Positions 34,012-42,708 are shown, counted from the first letter of the stretch. The stretch: 42,708 nucleotides of DNA from Desulfuromonas sp. (GCA_002868905.1 PKUA01000074.1:1-42708); one strand, 5' to 3'. Translations and numbers: made by a program. Notes: generated by a model not told the origin, from the letters alone.

Positions 34012-34132
34012 GGGCTGATCAAAAGCCTTTAGATGCAAGTCGCCCGCAGGTTGAGGAGTGAGACGTAGCGAAAGCTACGTCGCAGCGACGAAAGCAAGGG
34101 GAACGCAGCAGATGAGGGCTTTTCAGCAGCCC
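34012..34132. repeat. REP-like extragenic palindromic element
   Basis: Outer arms GCTG+AAAAGCC (34014-34027) pair with GGCTTTT+CAGC (34117-34127). A perfect 8-bp GACGTAGC/GCTACGTC stem with a GAAA tetraloop is central (34062-34081). The compact nested form looks like a repeated extragenic element, probably present elsewhere in the genome. Confidence 0.55.
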
Positions 34133-34230
34133 ACGCCCTAAAAATGGAAAGCACCATCTTTCTTTGCGTGAAAGATGGGGCCCCCCCTCCATGAAACTTT
34201 GTGTCCTCGAACCGGCTTACGCCTAACCTG

Positions 34231-34449
34231 TTATTGAAGCAGCTTGAATGCCGGTGGCAGATCCTGCCCGTTCGGCATCATTTCATCACTGATAGAGCGG
34301 GTTTCTGCAGAGTACAGCTTGAAACGCTCACAATGACCGACCAGACGACCATGGCAATAGGTATCAAACAGTCCCCGCCATGCAACGCTATTTTTCTGAC
34401 TGAACTTGTTATAGAACTCGCAGCGTCGGAAAAACTCGCACGTTTGCAT
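34231..34449 (-). CDS. Small conserved Cys-motif protein
   Basis: 72 aa. The pattern MQTCEFFRRCEFYNKF (CX5C) then DTYCHGRLVGHCERFKLY (CX7C) followed by SISDEMMPNG matches a type of small, uncharacterised bacterial protein with CxxxxxC...YCxGxxxxCxRY and a C-terminal P(D/E)xMxPNG. Four Cys in a cytoplasmic protein suggest an Fe-S or zinc site. An SD-like AAGGAG lies about 9 nt before the ATG at 34449. The opposite strand has an overlapping frame without an SD or recognisable motif. Confidence 0.75.
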   Translation of the reverse strand: MQTCEFFRRCEFYNKFSQKNSVAWRGLFDTYCHGRLVGHCERFKLYSAETRSISDEMMPNGQDLPPAFKLLQ

Positions 34450-34684
34450 GACTAAAATCTCCTTGGCACCATCCAGTCAACAATGCTGTCCTGCCATGTA
34501 TGTCAATTTAGATATCACCGCAATCTCAAAAAAATCTCAAATTTCCCCATTCAAAGAAAAAACTAATCATTTTTTTTGAGGTGGCGTGAAAGAGAGTGGG
34601 AGGGATGATGAAACCTGGGCGGCGATAACGGCAAAAAGCTTCCCCGATTCAGCGGCGAGGTTTATCTCAAGCAGGTCGACTGCG

Positions 34685-36133
34685 CTACAACGTCTCGCGG
34701 TCTATCCCGAACTTGCGCAGATAGCGATATATCGTCGATCGATGCACACCGAGTTTGCGGGCTGCCTCCGAAATGTTGCCACCGGTAGCAGCAAAAGCAT
34801 CCCGGATCACCTGCATTGAGAGGTTGACGGGGATTCCTTTGTGTCCAGCCGGGGATGGCAACTCCGCCTCGAGCAGCTGATGGTTGTTGGTCGTGAGAAG
34901 CTTTGGTTGCTCACCCCCGGGGAACGGGGGCACCATGACGGACTGGGGACGTTGAGTGCGGGAATCAAGGTCCCACTCTCCCGGGGAGAAATCACCCCGC
35001 TCCCTCACCCACTCGGTGAACGCCCTGGCACCGATAATCTCACTTTCGTTCTCAACAAAAACTCTCTCCAGGACATTCCGTAATTCCCGGACGTTCCCCG
35101 GCCACAGGTAGGATTGCAGCAGTTTTTGCGCTTCGCCGGTCAGGCGCACAACATTTCGCCCATACTGTTTCGCAAACCGTTGCAGGAAGAGCTCGGCAAG
35201 CGGCGGAATATCTTCAACCCGATCACGCAGAGGAGGGAGATGAATTCTCAGCACAGCGAGGCGATGGTAGAGGTCGGCACGAAAACGCCCCTGGCCGACG
35301 GCCTGTTCCAACGGTACGTTGGTGGCACAGACCACCCGAACATCGACACTCTGTTCCCGCTCGGCACCGACCCGCTCGATCCGGCCAGTCTCCAAAGCCC
35401 GCAGCAGCTTTGCCTGGGTCAACAGCGGCATATCGCCAATCTCGTCAAGGAACAGGGTGCCGCCGTCGGCCCGTTCAAACCGCCCCCGGTGCATTCTGAC
35501 GGCCCCCGTGAATGCGCCCTTCTCATGGCCGAACAACTCTGATTCGAGCAATTCCTGGCTCACCGCGGCACAGTTGACCGCCACGATGGGACCGCCATGC
35601 CGACGGCTGGCTGCATGCAGCGCTTCGGCAACCAGCTCTTTGCCGGTCCCCGTTTCGCCGGTCACGACAACGGCGGCATCACTAGGACCGTAACGCTCGA
35701 TCTTCCGAACAACCTCACGCAGGGCCGGACTCTGCCCGACCAGGCCGAAGCTTTCAAACGTCGCCTGCTCCTCCATGCCCTGCAAGCGGAACGACAAACC
35801 GACCAGATGTTCCCGAAAATCCGGGGACAACCCATGCGGTTCAATATTTCCCAACAGGTGGACCGGCTCGGGCGAAATGTCGAGCCTGAAAGGGATTCCG
35901 TTCAGGGACCGCTCCCGACGGACCGCCTCGTCGATGAGCTCTCCGACTGGGGGCACGAGGTTAGGGAAGAGGCCCTCGACCGCGCGGCCCCTCGTTTCTT
36001 CAGGGTCGAGATCGAAAAGGCGGGCCAACGGCGGGGAGAGTCGCTCAATACGCCACCCTGTCTGCACGGTCCCCCGAACAACGACATCAGGCGAGGTGGC
36101 AGGCAGGTTCTGTTCGGGAAGTTGCATTGTCAT
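34685..36133 (-). CDS. Sigma-54-dependent transcriptional activator
   Basis: 482 aa. An N-terminal PAS-like domain (about residues 15-90: TGWRIERLSPPLARLFDLDP, GRAVEGLFPNLV) senses an unknown signal. The AAA+ domain has Walker A GETGTGKELVAEALH, the sigma-54-contacting GAFTGA loop (HEKGAFTGAVRMHRGRFERA), Walker B GGTLFLDEIGDMPL, and the sensor regions. The C-terminal Fis-type helix-turn-helix ends GGNISEAARKLGVHRSTIYR. No receiver domain is present. It lies 119 nt downstream of the Tpx-like gene on the same strand and may be co-transcribed. It would need a -24/-12 promoter target, not identified here. Confidence 0.93.
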   Translation of the reverse strand: MTMQLPEQNLPATSPDVVVRGTVQTGWRIERLSPPLARLFDLDPEETRGRAVEGLFPNLVPPVGELIDEAVRRERSLNGIPFRLDISPEPVHLLGNIEPHGLSPDFREHLVGLSFRLQGMEEQATFESFGLVGQSPALREVVRKIERYGPSDAAVVVTGETGTGKELVAEALHAASRRHGGPIVAVNCAAVSQELLESELFGHEKGAFTGAVRMHRGRFERADGGTLFLDEIGDMPLLTQAKLLRALETGRIERVGAEREQSVDVRVVCATNVPLEQAVGQGRFRADLYHRLAVLRIHLPPLRDRVEDIPPLAELFLQRFAKQYGRNVVRLTGEAQKLLQSYLWPGNVRELRNVLERVFVENESEIIGARAFTEWVRERGDFSPGEWDLDSRTQRPQSVMVPPFPGGEQPKLLTTNNHQLLEAELPSPAGHKGIPVNLSMQVIRDAFAATGGNISEAARKLGVHRSTIYRYLRKFGIDRETL

Positions 36134-36252
36134 CGTGGCGGGTCTCCGTTAATACGATCAATGTAACGCCTCCCACCGCGATGTGCAACCCCTCGGATTC
36201 CTTCACTTTGTGCAGAAAAGATGGAACACCAGCTCCGTGCCGGCCGCCGCCG

Positions 36253-36873
36253 CTACTTCGCCAGGCCGACGGCAAAAGAGATCGCCTTCTCCAAATCAGG
36301 GAGATGGGAGATCTCGGGGACCACCTGCAGGTAGCGGACCATCCCATCCCGGTCGACCACCATGACGGAACGGGCCAGGAGAAAAAGCTGATCGACCAAC
36401 AGGCCTGTCCCCCGGCCAAAAGCCGCCTGTTGGAAATCCGACATGTAGTATACCCGGTCAAAGCCGGTTTCATCGGCGAACCGCTGCTGGGCAAATGGCA
36501 AATCGCGGCTGATGGTGATCGCCCTGACCCCAGGAGGAAGCTTCTCGGCCGCCTCCCCGAGAATATGTGTCTGACGCTCGCAGACCTGGGTATCAAGGGA
36601 CGGCACGATGCTGACCAACAGGACCGAACCCTTGAAATCCGCCAGGCTGACCCCTTTCAGACTGGTATCCACGAGAGTAATATCCGGCACCGGCTCATCG
36701 AGGCTCAACGGCTCTCCGAGCAGGCTCAACCTGACCGAACCACCGCGGGTCACCTCGGAACCGGGGTTCACGGAACGATCGTCAACCGGGATTATCGGGC
36801 CAGGCTTGGCACAGCCAACAACAAACAGGCATATTGCCAACACCAGAGAATGTAACAACAGTTGTCCTCTCAT
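36253..36873 (-). CDS. Tpx-like thiol peroxidase lipoprotein
   Basis: 206 aa. A lipobox near residue 20 (FVVGC|AKPG) makes it a lipoprotein, unlike cytoplasmic or periplasmic soluble Tpx. VPSLDTQVCERQTHIL contains the peroxidatic Cys of the Tpx family, and ITISRDLPFAQQRFADETGF and ARSVMVVDRDGMVRYLQVVP follow the Tpx pattern. In E. coli Tpx the resolving Cys sits in RFCGAEGL; the same position here is Ala (RFADETG), so this would act as a 1-Cys enzyme. ATG 36873 has GAGGGA 6 nt upstream; the preceding ATG (36876) is also possible, and the longer frame from 36963 is rejected because it would bury the signal peptide. Confidence 0.85.
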   Translation of the reverse strand: MRGQLLLHSLVLAICLFVVGCAKPGPIIPVDDRSVNPGSEVTRGGSVRLSLLGEPLSLDEPVPDITLVDTSLKGVSLADFKGSVLLVSIVPSLDTQVCERQTHILGEAAEKLPPGVRAITISRDLPFAQQRFADETGFDRVYYMSDFQQAAFGRGTGLLVDQLFLLARSVMVVDRDGMVRYLQVVPEISHLPDLEKAISFAVGLAK

Positions 36874-37066
36874 CATAAATCCCTCATAATAGAGTTTAAT
36901 ATTCCCACCTGAATAAACAGCCAACGGATGATCGAGCCAAAATCCATGATCGCCCGCTGTCAAGGTGGCACCTCGTGATTCTTAACGCAACCGAACTGAC
37001 TGGTTCAGATGCTCATTATATCATCTGGTTCGACTTGCCTGCTATGAAATGGCCGGAGACAAACGC

Positions 37067-37786
37067 ATGCCCCCCGTAACCATGGAACCGATCGGGATCA
37101 TCCACTCCCCTTTCGAAGAAAAATTCACCACGCCGAGGCAACCGGGACTTGCCTCCGCAGCGACCGGTTTCCTGGAACTCTTCCCCCCCTGCAACCGACC
37201 CGAAGCGTGGAAAGGGATCGAGCAATACAGTCATCTCTGGTTAATGTTCCTGTTTCACCTGGTGCCCCGCGAAGAATGGCAGCCGACGGTGCGACCGCCG
37301 CGCCTCGGCGGTAATGAGCGGGTCGGGGTTTTCGCCAGCCGCTCGCCCTATCGCCCGAACCGGATTGGCCTGTCGGCAGTGAAGAATCACGGCATGGAAA
37401 CCCGCAATGGACGCTACGGCTTGTTGCTCGGCGGCATCGACATGGTCGACCAGACCCCGGTTCTCGACATTAAACCGTATCTGCCCTATACCGACAGCCA
37501 TCCCGAAGCATCAGCCGGACGTTTCCAGCAACCGCCGCAAGCCTTGCGGCAGGTCCGGTTTGACGACCTGGCCGAGAAGCAACTTGAATGCCTCGGGGAG
37601 AAAAATGCGAAGACAAGACGGCTGATTGAACAGGTTCTCTCCCTCGACCCGCGTCCTGGCTATCGGCAACGGGAGAAAGCGGGTGAATTCGGCGTGTTTC
37701 TAGCCGGGCAGAATGTTCGCTGGCGGGAAGAGGACGGTATCGTGACCGTTATTCGGATCGACCGTGCAGACAAGACCGGATGCTGA
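37067..37786 (+). CDS. trmO: tRNA (N6-threonylcarbamoyladenosine37-N6)-methyltransferase TrmO (TsaA)
   Basis: 239 aa from the chosen start. Family landmarks: MEPIGIIHSPFEEKFTTPRQ at the N-terminus, YSHLWLMFLFHL, the signature VFASRSPYRPNRIGLSAVKN, and VLDIKPYLPYTDS. It methylates t6A37 to m6t6A in threonine tRNAs using SAM. ATG 37067 is preferred because GGAG lies 8 nt upstream; ATG 37049 would add six residues. It is divergent from the Tpx-like gene. Confidence 0.92.
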   Translation: MPPVTMEPIGIIHSPFEEKFTTPRQPGLASAATGFLELFPPCNRPEAWKGIEQYSHLWLMFLFHLVPREEWQPTVRPPRLGGNERVGVFASRSPYRPNRIGLSAVKNHGMETRNGRYGLLLGGIDMVDQTPVLDIKPYLPYTDSHPEASAGRFQQPPQALRQVRFDDLAEKQLECLGEKNAKTRRLIEQVLSLDPRPGYRQREKAGEFGVFLAGQNVRWREEDGIVTVIRIDRADKTGC

Positions 37787-37844
37787 AACGGGTTCGAGCC
37801 GCTATAATGAATAAAACAATTGCGAAAAACTTCGAGGACACGTC

Positions 37845-39389
37845 ATGTTGAGAAAACACGGGTTCCTGTTCCTGTCTCTTTTTCTCCTGCTCGCCGGCTG
37901 CGCCGTCAACCCCGTTACCGGCAAGAATGAAATCGCCTTGGTCGGGGAGGACACTGAACTGAAGGTCGGACAGGAAAATTACCTGCCGAGCCGCCAATCG
38001 CAGGGGGGTGACTACACAACCATACCCGGCATTCAGGAGTATGTCAGCGAGGTCGGTCAGCGCCTGGCCCGCGTCAGCGACCGGGATCTTCCTTACGAAT
38101 TCAAGGTCATCAACGATTCCACCCCCAACGCCTGGGCGCTACCCGGGGGAAAAATCGCCGTCAACCGCGGCTTGCTCATCGAGCTGGAAAATGAAGCCGA
38201 GTTGGCAGCGGTCCTAGGGCATGAAATCGTCCATGCTGCGGCGAGGCACGGTGCAAAGGGGATGGAACGCGGCATGGTATTGCAGGGGGCGGTGCTGGCA
38301 GCCGGGGTCGCGGCAGCCGGCAGTGACTACGAGCAGATTGCCGTCGGCGGCGCCACCCTCGGCGCCGGGCTGTTAAACCAGAAATATGGCCGTGACGCCG
38401 AGCGCGAATCGGACTATTACGGCATGCAGTACATGGCAAGAGCCGGCTACGATCCGTCAGCCGCCATCGGCCTGCAAGAAACTTTTGTCCGGCTCTCGGA
38501 GGGGCAATCGCGCAACTGGCTCTCAGGGTTGTTCGCCAGCCATCCCCCTTCCCGGGAACGGGTCGAAGCGAACCGCCAGACGGCGAAGGAGCTCGGCAAA
38601 ACGGGCGAACTCGGAGAGGAGCGATACCACCGGGTAATCGCACCGCTTCTCAAGACCAAAGAGGCGTACGCAGCCTATGACAAGGGGCGTCAGGCATTGG
38701 CCGAAGGGGAGACCGAAGTCGCCCTCTCTCTGGCCGAAAAAGCCCTGGCGGTCGAACCGGACGAGGCATTGTTTCACGCCTTGCGGGGTGACATCAGGTT
38801 GCAGCAAAAGCGCTATCAAGAGGCCATCCTCAATTACGATCATGCCTTGAAACGGAACGAACCGTATTTTTACTACCACTTGCAACGGGGCTTGGCACGA
38901 CAGGAACTCGGCCAGCGACAACAAGCCCGGCAGGATCTGCGCAGAAGTGCCGAACTCCTGCCGACGGCCCCGGCGCTTAACGCGTTGGGAGAACTCTCCC
39001 TGGCCGCCGGGAACAGGGAAAATGCCAAAGAATATTTTTCCGCCGCGTCCGCATCAAACTCAACGGCCGGCAGAAGTGCTGCCGCTTCGTTGGCCCGACT
39101 CGACATCGATCAACACCCTGAGAAATACCTGCATCTTCAGTTTGGGGTTACCCGGGACGGAAATTTCCTGGCGGCCCTCAGCAACACCACCGAATTGATT
39201 ATGAGCGACATCTCCCTCGGGATTAAGTACCGTGACCGCCAGGGACGCCAGCGCTCGGAGAGGATTCGCATTCCCGGCGAACTTGAAGGAGGGAAAAGCA
39301 TCCGCATCGACACCGGTATCGGCCCCCTCCCGGACAAACGTCCTCTCGACAATCTGAGCGTAGCGATCGAATCGGTCGTTCTAAAATAA
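37845..39389 (+). CDS. M48-family metalloprotease lipoprotein with TPR repeats (BepA-like)
   Basis: 514 aa. A lipobox at LLLAGC (Cys19) is followed by AVNPVTGKNEIALVGEDTEL, typical of this family. The zinc protease motif HEIVHAAARHG and the downstream ESDYYGMQYMARAGYDPSAA give the third ligand; LFASHPPSRERVEANR follows. TPR-like repeats occupy about residues 265-420 (for example ALSLAEKALAVEPDEALFHA). The C-terminal ~90 residues form a beta-rich extra domain (FLAALSNTTELIMSDIS). BepA-like proteins in the periplasm help fold or degrade outer-membrane beta-barrel proteins, relevant to barrel proteins such as TpsB. GAGGA lies 6 nt upstream of the ATG. Confidence 0.92.
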   Translation: MLRKHGFLFLSLFLLLAGCAVNPVTGKNEIALVGEDTELKVGQENYLPSRQSQGGDYTTIPGIQEYVSEVGQRLARVSDRDLPYEFKVINDSTPNAWALPGGKIAVNRGLLIELENEAELAAVLGHEIVHAAARHGAKGMERGMVLQGAVLAAGVAAAGSDYEQIAVGGATLGAGLLNQKYGRDAERESDYYGMQYMARAGYDPSAAIGLQETFVRLSEGQSRNWLSGLFASHPPSRERVEANRQTAKELGKTGELGEERYHRVIAPLLKTKEAYAAYDKGRQALAEGETEVALSLAEKALAVEPDEALFHALRGDIRLQQKRYQEAILNYDHALKRNEPYFYYHLQRGLARQELGQRQQARQDLRRSAELLPTAPALNALGELSLAAGNRENAKEYFSAASASNSTAGRSAAASLARLDIDQHPEKYLHLQFGVTRDGNFLAALSNTTELIMSDISLGIKYRDRQGRQRSERIRIPGELEGGKSIRIDTGIGPLPDKRPLDNLSVAIESVVLK

Positions 39390-39410
39390 ACAAGAGGCTT
39401 CTTTTCACAT

Positions 39411-41927
39411 ATGAACAAACCAAGTTCAATCCTGATGAAATTTTATGTATGGGCCATTCTCGACCATCCTCGCCTGGCACTGCTGCTCCTGGCGGTACTG
39501 GTGGCAGGGCTTGGCCTGTTCGCCAAGAACTTCGAGCTTGACGCTTCGGCCGACTCCCTGCTGCTGGAAAACGATCCGCACCTGCAGTATTACCGCGCCG
39601 TCCGCGACACCTACGGTTCCGATGATTTCCTGGTCATCACCTACGCCCCCCGCCAGGACCGGGAGCTGTTCAGCAGCGACGCATTGAACGACCTGAAACG
39701 GTTACGCGACGAGCTGAAAAACGTACCGCGAGTTGCCAGTGTCACCAGCATCCTCGATGTCCCGCTGATTGCCAGCCCGCGGGTCACCCTGGCGGAGTTG
39801 GCCGAGCATGTCCGGACCCTTGAAGACCCGTCCGTCGATCCGCTATTGGCGAAAAATGAGCTGCGGCACAGCCCACTCTACAGCAACCTGATACTCAGCA
39901 AAGACGGGCGAACCACGGCCCTGCTGGCCGTTCTGGAACGGGACCAGGTCTATCTGGAGCTCCTTTCGAGACGGGAAAGATTGCGGGACAAACAGCGGCT
40001 CGAGGGCTTCTCGGAGATCACCGCCAGGGAACTCGAAGCCGTTGAGGACGAGTTCCACCGTTACAGCAGCGTGGCACGGGAACGACAAAGCGACATGATC
40101 GCGGAGGTCCGGACCATCCTGGCGAAACATGAAAAAAGGGCCAAGATCCATCTCGGTGGCGTTCCGATGATCGTCAGCGACATGGTCGATTTCATCCGAC
40201 ACGACCTGATGGTCTTCGGAGTCGGGGTCCTGGTGTTCCTGGTCGGAATGCTCAGCCTCATTTTTCGCCAGCCACGGTTCGTCATTCTGCCGATGCTCTG
40301 CTGCCTGGCGTCGGCACTCAGCATGTTCGGCCTGCTCGGCCTGTTCGGATGGCGGGTGACGGTCGTCTCCTCAAATTTCATCTCGCTGGTGCTGATCATT
40401 ACCTTATCGCTTGCCGTTCACCTGATCGTCCGCTACAACGAGATCATTGCGGAGAACCCTGACGCCGATCAGTACACACTGGTCCGGGAGATGGTGGCGA
40501 GCAAGGCCCTGCCGAGTCTCTATACCGTCTTGACGACAGTGGTCGCCTTCGTCTCCCTGATCGTCAGCGATATCCGCCCGGTCATCGACTTCGGCTGGAT
40601 GATGGCGCTCGGCATCGGCGTCGCCTTCCTCCTGACCATGGTCCTGTTGCCAGCCGGACTGGTCATGCTCAAACCGCAGCGCTTCATACCGAAGGTCGAC
40701 CTGACCGGGCGCATCACCAGCTGCCTCGCTTACCTGAACGAAACATACGGCCGGAAGATTCTTCTTTTGTCGATGGCGATCGCCGTCTTCGGCCTCGCCG
40801 GCATCGGACGGTTAACGGTCGAAAACCGGTTTATCGACAACTTCAAGGAATCGACTGAAATCTACCAGGGGATGGAACTGATCGATCGCCAGCTCGGTGG
40901 CACGACCCCGCTGGAAATCATTATTGACCCTCCAGCCGGGGCCGAGCTGGACGGCGAAAGATTAAACGGGGATGACCCCTTCGAAGACGACCCGTTTGCA
41001 GCCGAAGCGGGAATCACAGCAACCAGTTACTGGTTCAATGCCTATCAACTCGAGAATATCGAGAAAATCCAGCAGGTCCTCGACGAACACCCCGCCACCG
41101 GCAAGGTCCTCTCACTGGCCACAACCGGTCAACTTCTCAAGCAGCTGAACGAGGACCGCGCCCTGGACGATCTCTCTCTCGCGGTCATTTACAAGAAACT
41201 GCCGAGTGAGATCAAAAAGAGCCTGATTGATCCCTACCTGTCCAAGGATGGACAGCAACTCCGGTTCGCCATCCGGGTTGTCGAATCAAACCCGAAACTC
41301 CACCGACAAAAACTGCTGCAGACCCTGGAGCAGAACCTGGTCAACCAAGTCGGACTCAACCCGGAACAGGTTCACCTGAACGGCATGTTCGTTCTCTACA
41401 ACAACCTGTTGCAGAGCCTTTATCGTTCGCAGATCCTGACCCTCGGCGCCGTCTTTGCTGCGATCATGGTGATGTTCCTCGTCCTGTTCCGCTCGTGGCA
41501 GCTTGCGCTTCTTGCCATTATCCCGAACATTCTCGCAGCAGGATCGGTCCTCGGTCTGATGGGTTGGCTTGGGCTTCCCCTCGACATCATGACCATCACC
41601 ATCGCCGCCATCACCATAGGAATCGCCGTCGATGACACAATCCACTACGTACATCGCTTCAAGGACGAAGTTGCCGTCGACGGCAACCATCTGGAGGCGG
41701 TCCGCCGCTGCCATCACAGCGTCGGCAAGGCCATGTACTACACCTCGATCACAGTGATTCTCGGTTTCTCGATCCTGGCCCTGTCCAACTTTATTCCGAC
41801 CATCTACTTCGGTCTGTTCACCGGGCTCGCAATGGCGATCGCCATGCTGGGAAACCTGACCCTGCTCGCTTTACTTCTGATCAAGTTCAAGCCGGAAGGG
41901 AATGTCTGCAACTTCCCCAAGGAGTGA
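39411..41927 (+). CDS. RND-superfamily (MMPL-type) exporter
   Basis: 838 aa, with twelve predicted membrane helices in two halves. TM1 is at about 20-38, then a large periplasmic domain, a helix bundle at ~260-420 (VFGVGVLVFLVGMLSLIF to FLLTMVLLPAGLVML), a second periplasmic domain, and a helix bundle at ~670-830 containing ITIGIAVDDTIHYVHRFKDE, the second-half RND signature. It belongs to the lipid/hopanoid-type RND group rather than drug-efflux pumps, as no membrane-fusion partner is nearby. The convergent LolA/DUF4412-like gene next to it may supply a periplasmic lipid carrier. It follows the protease gene by 21 nt. Confidence 0.9.
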   Translation: MNKPSSILMKFYVWAILDHPRLALLLLAVLVAGLGLFAKNFELDASADSLLLENDPHLQYYRAVRDTYGSDDFLVITYAPRQDRELFSSDALNDLKRLRDELKNVPRVASVTSILDVPLIASPRVTLAELAEHVRTLEDPSVDPLLAKNELRHSPLYSNLILSKDGRTTALLAVLERDQVYLELLSRRERLRDKQRLEGFSEITARELEAVEDEFHRYSSVARERQSDMIAEVRTILAKHEKRAKIHLGGVPMIVSDMVDFIRHDLMVFGVGVLVFLVGMLSLIFRQPRFVILPMLCCLASALSMFGLLGLFGWRVTVVSSNFISLVLIITLSLAVHLIVRYNEIIAENPDADQYTLVREMVASKALPSLYTVLTTVVAFVSLIVSDIRPVIDFGWMMALGIGVAFLLTMVLLPAGLVMLKPQRFIPKVDLTGRITSCLAYLNETYGRKILLLSMAIAVFGLAGIGRLTVENRFIDNFKESTEIYQGMELIDRQLGGTTPLEIIIDPPAGAELDGERLNGDDPFEDDPFAAEAGITATSYWFNAYQLENIEKIQQVLDEHPATGKVLSLATTGQLLKQLNEDRALDDLSLAVIYKKLPSEIKKSLIDPYLSKDGQQLRFAIRVVESNPKLHRQKLLQTLEQNLVNQVGLNPEQVHLNGMFVLYNNLLQSLYRSQILTLGAVFAAIMVMFLVLFRSWQLALLAIIPNILAAGSVLGLMGWLGLPLDIMTITIAAITIGIAVDDTIHYVHRFKDEVAVDGNHLEAVRRCHHSVGKAMYYTSITVILGFSILALSNFIPTIYFGLFTGLAMAIAMLGNLTLLALLLIKFKPEGNVCNFPKE

Positions 41928-41933
41928 CCGCCG

Positions 41934-42695
41934 TCACCTGTTTTTCTGCAGTTGCTCGAGCTTTTCCCTCAACCCGGGCGGAAGTCCTTCCAGGCCTTTC
42001 TGTCCCATCCCTCCCATGCCGGAGGATGGCGCGTCCGGTTGCATGGTGCCGACGGGAGGACCGGGGGTAAAACCGGCACCGTAACCTCCGGTCTGGAATT
42101 TGGTGAAACCGCGCGGAATCTCGAACAGGTGGGGTGGCTGACTTTCAATGGCCAGATTGCGGTATTCCATGTAAAAGTCGGTATCCTCATCCCCGGTGTT
42201 GCTCATCCCTTCAACCTTCATCGGAATATTTTCAGGCGTCAGCCAGAGAAACCCGCTGCTGACGCTTCCATCCCTGCCCGTCGCCCTGATGCGATACTTC
42301 TCCGTTGACACGCCATTGATCGTCTCGGAACCGACCCGGGTTTTTTCGACCTTGGCGTCCTTCCACGATTGAGCCGGGTCCTGGTGTTGATTGGTCGGGA
42401 CCTTGGTGTATTCCATGTACATCTTCTGTGCGGGCATCAACAACCAGGTCACTCCACGATCGGGTCGTTGAATCAGAACGCTGGTCCGCCCCATCATCTC
42501 CATCTCGCGCCGTTCTTTACCCGCGCTGAAGTATATCTTCCCGGGGATGGTCATCGTCTCCCCGCCACGCTGGGTCACCTTCATCACGGTATCGGCGCTG
42601 TAATCGACCATGGGAAGTGGGTAGTCTTCGGCATGGACGTAGGTCGAAGAGATGGTGAAAAGAAACAGTACGAATCCGATCAGATACCTGGTCAT
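41934..42695 (-). CDS. Periplasmic LolA-like/DUF4412 protein
   Basis: 253 aa. A signal peptide (FVLFLFTISSTYVHA|ED) is followed by an incomplete-barrel-type pattern: DYSADTVMKVTQRGGET, GKIYFSAGKERREM, RGVTWLLMPAQKMYMEY, EKYRIRATGRDGSVSSGFLW and NIPMKVEGM, then FEIPRGFTKF. This resembles the DUF4412 / outer-membrane lipoprotein-sorting protein LolA fold. The C-terminal tail is rich in Gly, Pro and Met. GGAGG lies 6 nt before the ATG. It is convergent with the RND gene, with 6 nt between the stops; MMPL exporters and LolA-like proteins are often found together, so a shared lipid-handling role is inferred. Confidence 0.82.
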   Translation of the reverse strand: MTRYLIGFVLFLFTISSTYVHAEDYPLPMVDYSADTVMKVTQRGGETMTIPGKIYFSAGKERREMEMMGRTSVLIQRPDRGVTWLLMPAQKMYMEYTKVPTNQHQDPAQSWKDAKVEKTRVGSETINGVSTEKYRIRATGRDGSVSSGFLWLTPENIPMKVEGMSNTGDEDTDFYMEYRNLAIESQPPHLFEIPRGFTKFQTGGYGAGFTPGPPVGTMQPDAPSSGMGGMGQKGLEGLPPGLREKLEQLQKNR

Positions 42696-42708
42696 GGCTG
42701 GCCTCCAC

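Larger units (their letters stand above)
33872..34230. other. Intergenic region with two palindromic repeat elements
   Basis: The first 90 nt hold a GC-rich CCCTCACCC...CCCTCTCCC/GGGAGAGGG element (hairpin 33922-33945). A second, larger element lies at 34012-34132. No gene is supported; the + strand frame at 34201-34455 is the antisense shadow of the 72-aa gene. Confidence 0.5.

Noticed and set aside
34201-34455. 84-codon + strand open frame
   Set aside because: It is antisense to the 72-aa Cys-motif gene, which has an SD and a family-like pattern.
1-42708. CRISPR array, tRNA, rRNA, prophage or intact insertion sequence
   Set aside because: No regularly spaced repeats, cloverleaf sequences, rRNA stretches, transposase motifs or phage genes were seen. 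The single HNH protein is not enough to suggest a phage.

Overview
The window looks like chromosomal DNA of a Gram-negative, probably anaerobic deltaproteobacterium; a Desulfuromonadales/Geobacter relative is my best guess. The guess rests on gene content, not on a marker gene: c-di-GMP-I riboswitches with Rho-independent terminators, a MucR/Ros zinc-finger regulator, a TAXI binding protein, secretin, two-partner secretion and lipoprotein genes, a GGDEF-EAL protein, and a sigma-54 activator. No rRNA, tRNA or CRISPR array was seen, and no intact insertion sequence.

Layout. (1) 1-3.8 kb, minus strand: a two-partner secretion locus. The first part of a filamentous-haemagglutinin-type exoprotein (tpsA, cut by the window edge) lies downstream of its outer-membrane transporter (tpsB). 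Upstream of tpsB is a ~660 nt leader with two tandem c-di-GMP-I riboswitches, each followed by its own intrinsic terminator, and a sigma70-like promoter sited just before the first aptamer. This is the most striking system in the window. (2) 4.3-6.1 kb: an orphan TPR-plus-secretin lipoprotein; a frame-shifted remnant of a second copy lies at 13.5 kb. (3) 6.6-14.6 kb: an accessory block with two orphan solute-binding proteins (ABC_sub_bind and TAXI types), an AAC(3)-like acyltransferase, an unrecognised 516-residue protein translationally coupled to a major-facilitator transporter carrying two extracytoplasmic sensor-like segments, and an exported pentapeptide-repeat protein. (4) 14.9-16.4 kb: two convergent exported proteins of unknown function, one made of 21-residue Cys-pair repeats, the other preceded by a structured leader with a terminator. 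(5) 16.8-25.7 kb: a surface-glycan cluster with two methyltransferases, a Stealth-type phosphotransferase, a GT10 fucosyltransferase on the opposite strand and four tightly overlapping glycosyltransferases. (6) 26-31 kb: a MucR-like regulator, a rubrerythrin-like protein and a CxxCxxCC protein, a membrane PAS-GGDEF-EAL protein and a small HNH protein. (7) 31-42.7 kb: housekeeping-type genes: trkA-trkH potassium uptake, a small Cys-rich conserved protein, a sigma-54 activator, a Tpx-like lipoprotein, trmO, an M48 protease/TPR lipoprotein, an RND/MMPL exporter and a LolA-like/DUF4412 protein.

How it fits together. Regions 1, 2 and 5 all concern the cell surface: adhesin secretion, outer-membrane pore and glycan assembly. 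The riboswitches tie the adhesin to c-di-GMP, and the GGDEF-EAL protein at 28-30 kb is one possible source or sink of that signal, though nothing in the sequence links the two directly. Dispersed degenerate repeats and the secretin remnant show that the 4-17 kb stretch has been rearranged.
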